A DNA stretch of 64,000 bases from Anas platyrhynchos (taxonomy: Eukaryota > Chordata > Aves > Anseriformes > Anatidae), in the NCBI RefSeq assembly GCF_047663525.1, contig NC_092588.1, positions 44,522,001-44,586,000 on the forward strand, written 5' to 3'. This document shows, one piece after another, positions 25,026-35,517 of the stretch. The notes below the pieces were generated by a model. That model was not told where the DNA came from. It did no database searches and saw nothing but the letters and a program-made list of their open reading frames with translations. Position 1 is the stretch's first letter. Each line of letters begins with the position of its first letter. Position numbers and translations under genes: made by a program.

Positions 25026-26057
25026 ATGGCCACAGAGGCTGAAGTCACCTGCCCTGTGTGCCAGGGGTCCCTGAAGGAGCCCAGCGTCATCAGCCCCTGT
25101 CAGCACCAGTTCTGCTTCGGCTGCATCATGCGCTGGGCCAAGAGGAGCGTCAGCTGCCCCCTCTGCAGGCAGGACATCACCTCCATACGCTACTCCATCT
25201 GGTCCGAAGACGACTTTCTGGAGGTCCAAGTTGTCAGCCATGCAGAGAACCAAGAGGACAGCCAGCAGGACGAGCAGGGGGCTGCAGTGCCGGTGCCCCC
25301 GGCTGCCGTGAGCGGCCTCCTGCCAGAGGAATGGGCGGCCCTCTTCAGGGAGCATCCTGAAATCCTCGGTCCTCTGAGGCCCTGGGTGCGCCAGCAAGCC
25401 AGGGAGTTGTTTGGGGCTGCCTGGTGGGACCAGGATGTGCTAGAGGCCAAGGTCATTGCTTGGCTGTGCCGCTTTGGGCTGGAGGAGGTGGTCTTGGTTC
25501 GCGAGATGCAGCCGTTCCTGCAGGGCCATACAGAGCGCTTTGTGAACCAGCTCATTGATAGAGCTGTAGACATGTGCAGCGATGAGTTCCTCGAGGAGCT
25601 GGGGCTCCTGGAGCCCCCTCCTGCAAGCCAGCACCAGAATGGCCCTGAGGTGGACCTGGGGTGCTCCCATGTCCGGGAGCCAGAAAACAGCACTGAAGCC
25701 ACCCCCAGCCATGCTGCCTCCTGCCAGGATGCTCCTCTCACCATCGTGCTGTCCTCCAGCAGCTCAGAGGATTCTGATATCGAGGAGCTCCCCAGCACCT
25801 CCAGTGCCGCCCTGCGTGGGGGTCCTGCCCACCCTCCCACTGCACCCATCCCCACAGAGCGGGAGGAGCCCTGCAGAGAGCCGGGACAGGCGGCAACAGA
25901 AGGTGCCGCGATGCAGGGCTGCAGCCACAGGCCGTCTCCTCCTGGCCAGGGCAGGGACAGTTCTCCTGGGGGGCCCCGGCGCCCCCCGAAGAGAAGATCC
26001 AACAGCAGCCCGGACTCTCCCAAACCCTGCAAGAGGCCGCCTCCCCGGCGCCTTTAG
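25026..26057 (+). CDS. TOPORS-like RING-finger E3 ligase, array copy 1
   Basis: Predicted nuclear E3 ligase of 343 aa. The start at 25026 is the first ATG of the spliced transcript and has a strong context (GCACCATGG); the open frame extends upstream only to a TTG inside the intron end. A C3HC4 RING uses C9, C12, C25, H27, C30, C33, C44 and C47, followed by a TOPORS-type SEDDFLEV. Residues 100-195 resemble the conserved mid domain of TOPORS (FREHPEILGPLRPWV, ELFGA, MQPFLQGHTERFVNQLID). LTIVLSSSSSEDSD (238-251) fits a phosphorylatable SUMO-interacting motif, and the basic tail (317-343, RRPPKRR, CKRPPPRRL) fits a nuclear signal. Human TOPORS has about 1045 aa, so this lacks the long RS-rich C-terminus. 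TOPORS ligates ubiquitin and SUMO; which of these this short form does is unknown. AATAAA lies at 26083. Confidence 0.85.
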   Translation: MATEAEVTCPVCQGSLKEPSVISPCQHQFCFGCIMRWAKRSVSCPLCRQDITSIRYSIWSEDDFLEVQVVSHAENQEDSQQDEQGAAVPVPPAAVSGLLPEEWAALFREHPEILGPLRPWVRQQARELFGAAWWDQDVLEAKVIAWLCRFGLEEVVLVREMQPFLQGHTERFVNQLIDRAVDMCSDEFLEELGLLEPPPASQHQNGPEVDLGCSHVREPENSTEATPSHAASCQDAPLTIVLSSSSSEDSDIEELPSTSSAALRGGPAHPPTAPIPTEREEPCREPGQAATEGAAMQGCSHRPSPPGQGRDSSPGGPRRPPKRRSNSSPDSPKPCKRPPPRRL

Positions 26058-26082
26058 CAGGGCATGTTTAGTTTTGAATTAA

Positions 26083-26088
26083 AATAAA
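26083..26088 (+). terminator. Polyadenylation signal, unit 1
   Basis: AATAAA 26 bases after the stop codon, overlapping ATTAAA at 26078. The same hexamer recurs at 29981, 33879 and 37777, but not in unit 5. Confidence 0.7.
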
Positions 26089-26486
26089 TCTATAAAAGCA
26101 GTGACTCTGACACAGTGTCTTGCTCTTACTCCAAAGAGAGTTCAGGGCAGAGCCTACGAGTGATGTCACAAATGAGGGGTGGGAGGTGGGATGGGTGTTC
26201 CAGGAAACAGGGCCCAAAACTCTATAGTTTTTAAAAAAGAAATCACTGCTGCTTCACAGCACTAGTTATGTGTGGCTACTATAAAAAGAGATTCACTTCG
26301 GAAGTAGCCTGATATCACAGAAGTTTCATGCCTTTTTACAAGAAATTAAACTGTCCCTATTCAATGAAGTGGCCAAATGGGGAGGTGATCAGACGTTTGC
26401 ACACCCTGAGTATGTAAGTTTGCACACCCTATCAGCAAGGCTGTCTGGGAAAGGAATAGCTTCAGGGGAAACCAGGTATTATTTTT

Positions 26487-27721
26487 CCTTTATTTTCCTG
26501 ATTTCCTTTTATGATAAGATCACCCGTATGGTGGACCAAGGGAAACCAGCTGATGTGATTTTTTTGGACTTCAGCAAGGCTTTTGACACGGTTTCCCATA
26601 GGATCCTACTGGACAAAATGTCCACCATACAGCTAAATAAAAACATCATACGATGGGTGAGCAATTGGCTAACGGGCAGGGCCCAAAGGGTTATGGTGAA
26701 TGGCGCTGCGTCAGGCTGGCGGGCGGTCACTAGTGGGGTCCCTCAAGGCTCCATTTTAGGGCCGGTACTTTTCAATATTTTTATAAACAATCTGGATGTA
26801 GGAATAGAAGGTATTTTGAGCAAGTTTGCTGATGACACCAAACTTGGAGGAGCTGTGGACTCGAATGAGGGTGGAAGGGCCTTGCAGAGGGATCTGGATA
26901 GGTTGGAGAGCTGGGCGATCGCCAACCGCATGAAGTTCAATAAGAGCAAGTGCCGGGTCCTGCACCTGGGACGGGGAAACCCTGGCTGCACGTACAGACT
27001 GGGCGATGAGACGCTGGAGAGCAGCCTAGAAGAGAGGGATCTGGGGGTCGTGGTAGACAACAAGTTGAATATGAGCCGGCAGTGTGCCCTGGCAGCCAGG
27101 AGGGCCAACCGTGTCCTGGGATGCATCAAGCACGGCATCGCTAGTAGGTCGAGGGAGGTTATTGTCCCGCTCTACTCTGCGCTGGTGCGACCTCACCTCG
27201 AGTACTGTGTGCAGTTCTGGGCACCACAGTATAAAAAGGACATGAAACTGTTGGAGAGTGTCCAGAGGAGGGCTACGAAGATGGTGAAAGGCCTGGAGGG
27301 GAAGACGTACGAGGAACGGCTGAGGGCACTGGGCCTGTTCAGCCTGGAGAAGAGGAGGCTGAGGGGAGACCTCATCGCAGTCTACAACTTCCTCGTAAGG
27401 GGGTGTCGAGAGGCAGGAGACCTTTTCTCCATTAACACCAGCGACAGGACCCGCGGGAACAGGGTTAAGCTGAGGCAGGGGAAGTTTAGACTTGACATCA
27501 GGAGGGGGTTCTTCACAGAGAGGGTGGTTGCACACTGGAACAGGCTCCCCAGGGAAGTGGTCACTGCACCGAGCCTGACTGAATTTAAGAAGAGATTGGA
27601 CTGTGCACTTAGTCACATGGTCTGAACTTTTGGGTAGACCTGTGCGGTGTCAAGAGTTGGACTTGATGATCCTTAAGGGTCCCTTCCAACTCAGGATATT
27701 CTATGATTCTATGATTCTATG
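26487..27721 (+). mobile_element. 5'-truncated CR1 in unit 2
   Basis: A 1235-bp CR1 flanked by ATTTTT target duplications (26481-26486, 27722-27727), both boundaries being defined by the empty site in unit 1. It begins inside the reverse transcriptase ([19 protein letters not shown]) and stays open to the ORF2 stop at 27625, with [29 protein letters not shown] and [10 protein letters not shown] intact. The endonuclease and first RT blocks are absent. The tail is three ATTCTATG repeats. In this copy the residue after INIF is changed: FINN where other units have FIND. The open frame extends 5' into unit DNA (GTG at 26369), but no ATG starts that fusion. Confidence 0.95.
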
Positions 27722-28002
27722 ATTTTTGTTTTTCTTCTAGTCAGAAAGTGCCAGCTTGACCAAAGTGAAACATGGGAAAGTGGTAGCAGTTTCAGCGGGA
27801 AAAGGAGCTCTGGTTCAAACAGGGCCTTGAAAAGCAGGTCTTATGGTGACATGGCATGCCCAAAAGAATTGAATCAGATAATGGGACTCATTTCTGAAAC
27901 AACCTCTTGCATTCCTTTGGTCTACCGGCCACTTGATGTCTCCAGCACAACTGTGCTAGCCGGTCAGGGGAAGGGATCGCTGTGCTCTGCTCTGTGCTCT
28001 TT

Positions 28003-28428
28003 CAGCTTCACCTCCAGTCCTGTGTGCAGTTTTGGGCACCACAGTAACAGAAGGACATAAAACTATTGGAGTGCCCAAAGGAGGGCTTCAAGCTAGTGGA
28101 GGATCTGGAGGGCAAGATGGAGGAGGAGCGGCTGAGGTCTCTGCTTTTGTTCGGCCTGCAGGAGACTGAAGAGAGGTCTCATGGTGGCCTACATTTTCCT
28201 CAGGAGGGGAGCAGAGGGCCTGGCACAGAGCTCTGCTCTCTGGGGACAGTGACAAAACTCAAGGGAACGGCATGAGGCTGTGACAGGGGAGGGTCTGGCT
28301 GGAGGTGAGGAAAAGACTCTTCACTGGCGGGGGTCTCGGCCACTGAAACAGGCCTCCCAGTGAAGTGGTGAGGGCAGGAAGCCTGCTGAAGTTCACAAAG
28401 CGTCTGGGCAATGCTCTCAGACATGTCA
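28003..28428 (+). mobile_element. Old CR1 remnant, unit 2
   Basis: Same remnant as at 24105, shifted by 3898 bp. No difference seen. Confidence 0.7.
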
Positions 28429-28434
28429 CACAGA

Positions 28435-28498
28435 GCGATGGGCTGTGATGTCACCCAGCGATAGGCTGTGACCTCACGGCCCTCACTGCTTATATAGG
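28435..28498 (+). promoter_or_regulatory. Unit 2 promoter: CRE-like pair and TATA
   Basis: The TATA box is at 28491. Unlike unit 1, the next element upstream of the old CR1 remnant is the young CR1 tail, about 280 bp before the remnant. Confidence 0.65.
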
Positions 28499-28923
28499 GG
28501 CGCTGGCAGAGCCCGCCCCAGCCTGGCTCGTGCCTGGACTCCTGCTGAGCGAGTGTGCGAGGCTTGGAGAGACGAGCAAGGGTTTGGTGGAGCTGTGCTG
28601 GGGGGCCACTGGCAGCTGTTCTCAGTGCCTGTCCCCACAGCCAGTACCCGTGTTTCCCCGGCCCTGCCTGGCTCAGGCAGCCGGGGCCCTGTGAGGCGCG
28701 CTTGCAGCAACACAGGTGAGCTGTGTGGGGACACGTACCCTGGGGTGGCCCGCAGGGGGCACGGGATGGCTCAGCCGCGGGGATGGGGATGGGTCTGGGG
28801 GTTTCCTGCTGACCCTGGCCTCTCTCCTCCTTGCAGCGCGCAGCACCTGTCTCGGCGGCACCAGAGAGGGGAAGCAGCTCACCACCCGCAGCTCTCCCCA
28901 GCCTGCCGCAGCGAGACAGCACC

Positions 28924-29955
28924 ATGGCCACAGAGGCTGAAGTCACCTGCCCTGTGTGCCAGGGGTCCCTGAAGGAGCCCAGCGTCATCAGCCCCTGTCA
29001 GCACCAGTTCTGCTTCGGCTGCATCATGCGCTGGGCCAAGAGGAGCGTCAGCTGCCCCCTCTGCAGGCAGGACATCACCTCCATACGCTACTCCATCTGG
29101 TCCGAAGACGACTTTCTGGAGGTCCAAGTTGTCAGCCATGCAGAGAACCAAGAGGACAGCCAGCAGGACGAGCAGGGGGCTGCAGTGCCGGTGCCCCCGG
29201 CTGCCGTGAGCGGCCTCCTGCCAGAGGAATGGGCGGCCCTCTTCAGGGAGCATCCTGAAATCCTCGGTCCTCTGAGGCCCTGGGTGCGCCAGCAAGCCAG
29301 GGAGTTGTTTGGGGCTGCCTGGTGGGACCAGGATGTGCTAGAGGCCAAGGTCATTGCTTGGCTGTGCCGCTTTGGGCTGGAGGAGGTGGTCTTGGTTCGC
29401 GAGATGCAGCCGTTCCTGCAGGGCCATACAGAGCGCTTTGTGAACCAGCTCATTGATAGAGCTGTAGACATGTGCAGCGATGAGTTCCTCGAGGAGCTGG
29501 GGCTCCTGGAGCCCCCTCCTGCAAGCCAGCACCAGAATGGCCCTGAGGTGGACCTGGGGTGCTCCCATGTCCGGGAGCCAGAAAACAGCACTGAAGCCAC
29601 CCCCAGCCATGCTGCCTCCTGCCAGGATGCTCCTCTCACCATCGTGCTGTCCTCCAGCAGCTCAGAGGATTCTGATATCGAGGAGCTCCCCAGCACCTCC
29701 AGTGCCGCCCTGCGTGGGGGTCCTGCCCACCCTCCCACTGCACCCATCCCCACAGAGCGGGAGGAGCCCTGCAGAGAGCCGGGACAGGCGGCAACAGAAG
29801 GTGCCGCGATGCAGGGCTGCAGCCACAGGCCGTCTCCTCCTGGCCAGGGCAGGGACAGTTCTCCTGGGGGGCCCCGGCGCCCCCCGAAGAGAAGATCCAA
29901 CAGCAGCCCGGACTCTCCCAAACCCTGCAAGAGGCCGCCTCCCCGGCGCCTTTAG
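28924..29955 (+). CDS. TOPORS-like RING-finger E3 ligase, array copy 2
   Basis: The predicted 343-aa protein is identical to copy 1. The leader intron is at 28716-28836 and AATAAA at 29981. This is the first copy with the young CR1 upstream (ending at 27721, about 770 bp before the TATA box), so its distal upstream DNA differs from that of copy 1. Confidence 0.85.
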   Translation: MATEAEVTCPVCQGSLKEPSVISPCQHQFCFGCIMRWAKRSVSCPLCRQDITSIRYSIWSEDDFLEVQVVSHAENQEDSQQDEQGAAVPVPPAAVSGLLPEEWAALFREHPEILGPLRPWVRQQARELFGAAWWDQDVLEAKVIAWLCRFGLEEVVLVREMQPFLQGHTERFVNQLIDRAVDMCSDEFLEELGLLEPPPASQHQNGPEVDLGCSHVREPENSTEATPSHAASCQDAPLTIVLSSSSSEDSDIEELPSTSSAALRGGPAHPPTAPIPTEREEPCREPGQAATEGAAMQGCSHRPSPPGQGRDSSPGGPRRPPKRRSNSSPDSPKPCKRPPPRRL

Positions 29956-30384
29956 CAGGGCATGTTTAGTTTTGAATTAAAATAAATCTATAAAAGCAGT
30001 GACTCTGACACAGTGTCTTGCTCTTACTCCAAAGAGAGTTCAGGGCAGAGCCTACGAGTGATGTCACAAATGAGGGGTGGGAGGTGGGATGGGTGTTCCA
30101 GGAAACAGGGCCCAAAACTCTATAGTTTTTAAAAAAGAAATCACTGCTGCTTCACAGCACTAGTTATGTGTGGCTACTATAAAAAGAGATTCACTTCGGA
30201 AGTAGCCTGATATCACAGAAGTTTCATGCCTTTTTACAAGAAATTAAACTGTCCCTATTCAATGAAGTGGCCAAATGGGGAGGTGATCAGACGTTTGCAC
30301 ACCCTGAGTATGTAAGTTTGCACACCCTATCAGCAAGGCTGTCTGGGAAAGGAATAGCTTCAGGGGAAACCAGGTATTATTTTT

Positions 30385-31619
30385 CCTTTATTTTCCTGAT
30401 TTCCTTTTATGATAAGATCACCCGTATGGTGGACCAAGGGAAACCAGCTGATGTGATTTTTTTGGACTTCAGCAAGGCTTTTGACACGGTTTCCCATAGG
30501 ATCCTACTGGACAAAATGTCCACCATACAGCTAAATAAAAACATCATACGATGGGTGAGCAATTGGCTAACGGGCAGGGCCCAAAGGGTTATGGTGAATG
30601 GCGCTGCGTCAGGCTGGCGGGCGGTCACTAGTGGGGTCCCTCAAGGCTCCATTTTAGGGCCGGTACTTTTCAATATTTTTATAAACGATCTGGATGTAGG
30701 AATAGAAGGTATTTTGAGCAAGTTTGCTGATGACACCAAACTTGGAGGAGCTGTGGACTCGAATGAGGGTGGAAGGGCCTTGCAGAGGGATCTGGATAGG
30801 TTGGAGAGCTGGGCGATCGCCAACCGCATGAAGTTCAATAAGAGCAAGTGCCGGGTCCTGCACCTGGGACGGGGAAACCCTGGCTGCACGTACAGACTAG
30901 GCGATGAGACGCTGGAGAGCAGCCTAGAAGAGAGGGATCTGGGGGTCGTGGTAGACAACAAGTTGAATATGAGCCGGCAGTGTGCCCTGGCAGCCAGGAG
31001 GGCCAACCGTGTCCTGGGGTGCATCAAGCACGGCATCGCTAGTAGGTCGAGGGAGGTTATTGTCCCGCTCTACTCTGCGCTGGTGCGACCTCACCTCGAG
31101 TACTGTGTGCAGTTCTGGGCACCACAGTATAAAAAGGACATGAAACTGTTGGAGAGTGTCCAGAGGAGGGCTACGAAGATGGTGAAAGGCCTGGAGGGGA
31201 AGACGTACGAGGAACGGCTGAGGGCACTGGGCCTGTTCAGCCTGGAGAAGAGGAGGCTGAGGGGAGACCTCATCGCAGTCTACAACTTCCTCGTAAGGGG
31301 GTGTCGAGAGGCAGGAGACCTTTTCTCCATTAACACCAGCGACAGGACCCGCGGGAACAGGGTTAAGCTGAGGCAGGGGAAGTTTAGACTTGACATCAGG
31401 AGGGGGTTCTTCACAGAGAGGGTGGTTGCACACTGGAACAGGCTCCCCAGGGAAGTGGTCACTGCACCGAGCCTGACTGAATTTAAGAAGAGATTGGACT
31501 GTGCACTTAGTCACATGGTCTGAACTTTTGGGTAGACCTGTGCGGTGTCAAGAGTTGGACTTGATGATCCTTAAGGGTCCCTTCCAACTCAGGATATTCT
31601 ATGATTCTATGATTCTATG
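30385..31619 (+). mobile_element. 5'-truncated CR1 in unit 3
   Basis: Same insertion, same ends and same ATTTTT duplications as in unit 2, hence one ancestral insertion copied with the unit. ORF2 remnant open to 31523. Reads FINDLD at the residue altered in unit 2. Confidence 0.95.
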
Positions 31620-31900
31620 ATTTTTGTTTTTCTTCTAGTCAGAAAGTGCCAGCTTGACCAAAGTGAAACATGGGAAAGTGGTAGCAGTTTCAGCGGGAAA
31701 AGGAGCTCTGGTTCAAACAGGGCCTTGAAAAGCAGGTCTTATGGTGACATGGCATGCCCAAAAGAATTGAATCAGATAATGGGACTCATTTCTGAAACAA
31801 CCTCTTGCATTCCTTTGGTCTACCGGCCACTTGATGTCTCCAGCACAACTGTGCTAGCCGGTCAGGGGAAGGGATCGCTGTGCTCTGCTCTGTGCTCTTT

Positions 31901-32326
31901 CAGCTTCACCTCCAGTCCTGTGTGCAGTTTTGGGCACCACAGTAACAGAAGGACATAAAACTATTGGAGTGCCCAAAGGAGGGCTTCAAGCTAGTGGAGG
32001 ATCTGGAGGGCAAGATGGAGGAGGAGCGGCTGAGGTCTCTGCTTTTGTTCGGCCTGCAGGAGACTGAAGAGAGGTCTCATGGTGGCCTACATTTTCCTCA
32101 GGAGGGGAGCAGAGGGCCTGGCACAGAGCTCTGCTCTCTGGGGACAGTGACAAAACTCAAGGGAACGGCATGAGGCTGTGACAGGGGAGGGTCTGGCTGG
32201 AGGTGAGGAAAAGACTCTTCACTGGCGGGGGTCTCGGCCACTGAAACAGGCCTCCCAGTGAAGTGGTGAGGGCAGGAAGCCTGCTGAAGTTCACAAAGCG
32301 TCTGGGCAATGCTCTCAGACATGTCA
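31901..32326 (+). mobile_element. Old CR1 remnant, unit 3
   Basis: Copy of the 24105 remnant at +7796 bp. Confidence 0.7.
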
Positions 32327-32332
32327 CACAGA

Positions 32333-32396
32333 GCGATGGGCTGTGATGTCACCCAGCGATAGGCTGTGACCTCACGGCCCTCACTGCTTATATAGG
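32333..32396 (+). promoter_or_regulatory. Unit 3 promoter: CRE-like pair and TATA
   Basis: TATA box at 32389; both CRE-like octamers unchanged. Confidence 0.65.
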
Positions 32397-32821
32397 GGCG
32401 CTGGCAGAGCCCGCCCCAGCCTGGCTCGTGCCTGGACTCCTGCTGAGCGAGTGTGCGAGGCTTGGAGAGACGAGCAAGGGTTTGGTGGAGCTGTGCTGGG
32501 GGGCCACTGGCAGCTGTTCTCAGTGCCTGTCCCCACAGCCAGTACCCGTGTTTCCCCGGCCCTGCCTGGCTCAGGCAGCCGGGGCCCTGTGAGGCGCGCT
32601 TGCAGCAACACAGGTGAGCTGTGTGGGGACACGTACCCTGGGGTGGCCCGCAGGGGGCACGGGATGGCTCAGCCGCGGGGATGGGGATGGGTCTGGGGGT
32701 TTCCTGCTGACCCTGGCCTCTCTCCTCCTTGCAGCGCGCAGCACCTGTCTCGGCGGCACCAGAGAGGGGAAGCAGCTCACCACCCGCAGCTCTCCCCAGC
32801 CTGCCGCAGCGAGACAGCACC

Positions 32822-33853
32822 ATGGCCACAGAGGCTGAAGTCACCTGCCCTGTGTGCCAGGGGTCCCTGAAGGAGCCCAGCGTCATCAGCCCCTGTCAGC
32901 ACCAGTTCTGCTTCGGCTGCATCATGCGCTGGGCCAAGAGGAGCGTCAGCTGCCCCCTCTGCAGGCAGGACATCACCTCCATACGCTACTCCATCTGGTC
33001 CGAAGACGACTTTCTGGAGGTCCAAGTTGTCAGCCATGCAGAGAACCAAGAGGACAGCCAGCAGGACGAGCAGGGGGCTGCAGTGCCGGTGCCCCCGGCT
33101 GCCGTGAGCGGCCTCCTGCCAGAGGAATGGGCGGCCCTCTTCAGGGAGCATCCTGAAATCCTCGGTCCTCTGAGGCCCTGGGTGCGCCAGCAAGCCAGGG
33201 AGTTGTTTGGGGCTGCCTGGTGGGACCAGGATGTGCTAGAGGCCAAGGTCATTGCTTGGCTGTGCCGCTTTGGGCTGGAGGAGGTGGTCTTGGTTCGCGA
33301 GATGCAGCCGTTCCTGCAGGGCCATACAGAGCGCTTTGTGAACCAGCTCATTGATAGAGCTGTAGACATGTGCAGCGATGAGTTCCTCGAGGAGCTGGGG
33401 CTCCTGGAGCCCCCTCCTGCAAGCCAGCACCAGAATGGCCCTGAGGTGGACCTGGGGTGCTCCCATGTCCGGGAGCCAGAAAACAGCACTGAAGCCACCC
33501 CCAGCCATGCTGCCTCCTGCCAGGATGCTCCTCTCACCATCGTGCTGTCCTCCAGCAGCTCAGAGGATTCTGATATCGAGGAGCTCCCCAGCACCTCCAG
33601 TGCCGCCCTGCGTGGGGGTCCTGCCCACCCTCCCACTGCACCCATCCCCACAGAGCGGGAGGAGCCCTGCAGAGAGCCGGGACAGGCGGCAACAGAAGGT
33701 GCCGCGATGCAGGGCTGCAGCCACAGGCCGTCTCCTCCTGGCCAGGGCAGGGACAGTTCTCCTGGGGGGCCCCGGCGCCCCCCGAAGAGAAGATCCAACA
33801 GCAGCCCGGACTCTCCCAAACCCTGCAAGAGGCCGCCTCCCCGGCGCCTTTAG
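32822..33853 (+). CDS. TOPORS-like RING-finger E3 ligase, array copy 3
   Basis: Predicted protein identical to copy 1. Leader intron 32614-32734, AATAAA at 33879. Central copy of the array; I saw no unit-specific base in its coding part. Confidence 0.85.
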   Translation: MATEAEVTCPVCQGSLKEPSVISPCQHQFCFGCIMRWAKRSVSCPLCRQDITSIRYSIWSEDDFLEVQVVSHAENQEDSQQDEQGAAVPVPPAAVSGLLPEEWAALFREHPEILGPLRPWVRQQARELFGAAWWDQDVLEAKVIAWLCRFGLEEVVLVREMQPFLQGHTERFVNQLIDRAVDMCSDEFLEELGLLEPPPASQHQNGPEVDLGCSHVREPENSTEATPSHAASCQDAPLTIVLSSSSSEDSDIEELPSTSSAALRGGPAHPPTAPIPTEREEPCREPGQAATEGAAMQGCSHRPSPPGQGRDSSPGGPRRPPKRRSNSSPDSPKPCKRPPPRRL

Positions 33854-34282
33854 CAGGGCATGTTTAGTTTTGAATTAAAATAAATCTATAAAAGCAGTGA
33901 CTCTGACACAGTGTCTTGCTCTTACTCCAAAGAGAGTTCAGGGCAGAGCCTACGAGTGATGTCACAAATGAGGGGTGGGAGGTGGGATGGGTGTTCCAGG
34001 AAACAGGGCCCAAAACTCTATAGTTTTTAAAAAAGAAATCACTGCTGCTTCACAGCACTAGTTATGTGTGGCTACTATAAAAAGAGATTCACTTCGGAAG
34101 TAGCCTGATATCACAGAAGTTTCATGCCTTTTTACAAGAAATTAAACTGTCCCTATTCAATGAAGTGGCCAAATGGGGAGGTGATCAGACGTTTGCACAC
34201 CCTGAGTATGTAAGTTTGCACACCCTATCAGCAAGGCTGTCTGGGAAAGGAATAGCTTCAGGGGAAACCAGGTATTATTTTT

Positions 34283-35517
34283 CCTTTATTTTCCTGATTT
34301 CCTTTTATGATAAGATCACCCGTATGGTGGACCAAGGGAAACCAGCTGATGTGATTTTTTTGGACTTCAGCAAGGCTTTTGACACGGTTTCCCATAGGAT
34401 CCTACTGGACAAAATGTCCACCATACAGCTAAATAAAAACATCATACGATGGGTGAGCAATTGGCTAACGGGCAGGGCCCAAAGGGTTATGGTGAATGGC
34501 GCTGCGTCAGGCTGGCGGGCGGTCACTAGTGGGGTCCCTCAAGGCTCCATTTTAGGGCCGGTACTTTTCAATATTTTTATAAACGATCTGGATGTAGGAA
34601 TAGAAGGTATTTTGAGCAAGTTTGCTGATGACACCAAACTTGGAGGAGCTGTGGACTCGAATGAGGGTGGAAGGGCCTTGCAGAGGGATCTGGATAGGTT
34701 GGAGAGCTGGGCGATCGCCAACCGCATGAAGTTCAATAAGAGCAAGTGCCGGGTCCTGCACCTGGGACGGGGAAACCCTGGCTGCACGTACAGACTAGGC
34801 GATGAGACGCTGGAGAGCAGCCTAGAAGAGAGGGATCTGGGGGTCGTGGTAGACAACAAGTTGAATATGAGCCGGCAGTGTGCCCTGGCAGCCAGGAGGG
34901 CCAACCGTGTCCTGGGGTGCATCAAGCACGGCATCGCTAGTAGGTCGAGGGAGGTTATTGTCCCGCTCTACTCTGCGCTGGTGCGACCTCACCTCGAGTA
35001 CTGTGTGCAGTTCTGGGCACCACAGTATAAAAAGGACATGAAACTGTTGGAGAGTGTCCAGAGGAGGGCTACGAAGATGGTGAAAGGCCTGGAGGGGAAG
35101 ACGTACGAGGAACGGCTGAGGGCACTGGGCCTGTTCAGCCTGGAGAAGAGGAGGCTGAGGGGAGACCTCATCGCAGTCTACAACTTCCTCGTAAGGGGGT
35201 GTCGAGAGGCAGGAGACCTTTTCTCCATTAACACCAGCGACAGGACCCGCGGGAACAGGGTTAAGCTGAGGCAGGGGAAGTTTAGACTTGACATCAGGAG
35301 GGGGTTCTTCACAGAGAGGGTGGTTGCACACTGGAACAGGCTCCCCAGGGAAGTGGTCACTGCACCGAGCCTGACTGAATTTAAGAAGAGATTGGACTGT
35401 GCACTTAGTCACATGGTCTGAACTTTTGGGTAGACCTGTGCGGTGTCAAGAGTTGGACTTGATGATCCTTAAGGGTCCCTTCCAACTCAGGATATTCTAT
35501 GATTCTATGATTCTATG
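34283..35517 (+). mobile_element. 5'-truncated CR1 in unit 4
   Basis: Same orthologous insertion; ORF2 remnant open to 35421. Shares the CAGACTAGGC variant with unit 3. Confidence 0.95.

Larger units (their letters stand above)
23566..26222 (+). repeat. Array unit 1 (no CR1 insertion)
   Basis: The only unit with the uninterrupted pre-insertion site, CAGGTATTATTTTTGTTTTT, at 23817-23836. It differs from the other units near its left edge (ATGCTGTC versus AGGCTGTC at about 23791). Its RING gene is the same as in the other units. Confidence 0.95.
26223..30120 (+). repeat. Array unit 2
   Basis: First unit with the CR1 insertion. Unit-specific bases seen: A at 26789 (ORF2 codon AAT, Asn, where units 3-5 have GAT, Asp) and CTGGGATGC at about 27116 (others CTGGGGTGC). 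Confidence 0.95.
30121..34018 (+). repeat. Array unit 3
   Basis: Exactly 3898 bp. It shares with unit 4 the variant CAGACTAGGC at about 30894-30903 (units 2 and 5 have CAGACTGGGC). Confidence 0.95.

Noticed and set aside
24302-25090. 262- and 280-codon minus-strand frames over the RING gene and its promoter (repeated in each unit)
   Set aside because: Antisense shadows of GC-rich coding and promoter sequence, Pro/Ser-rich, with no domain; they repeat only because the units repeat.
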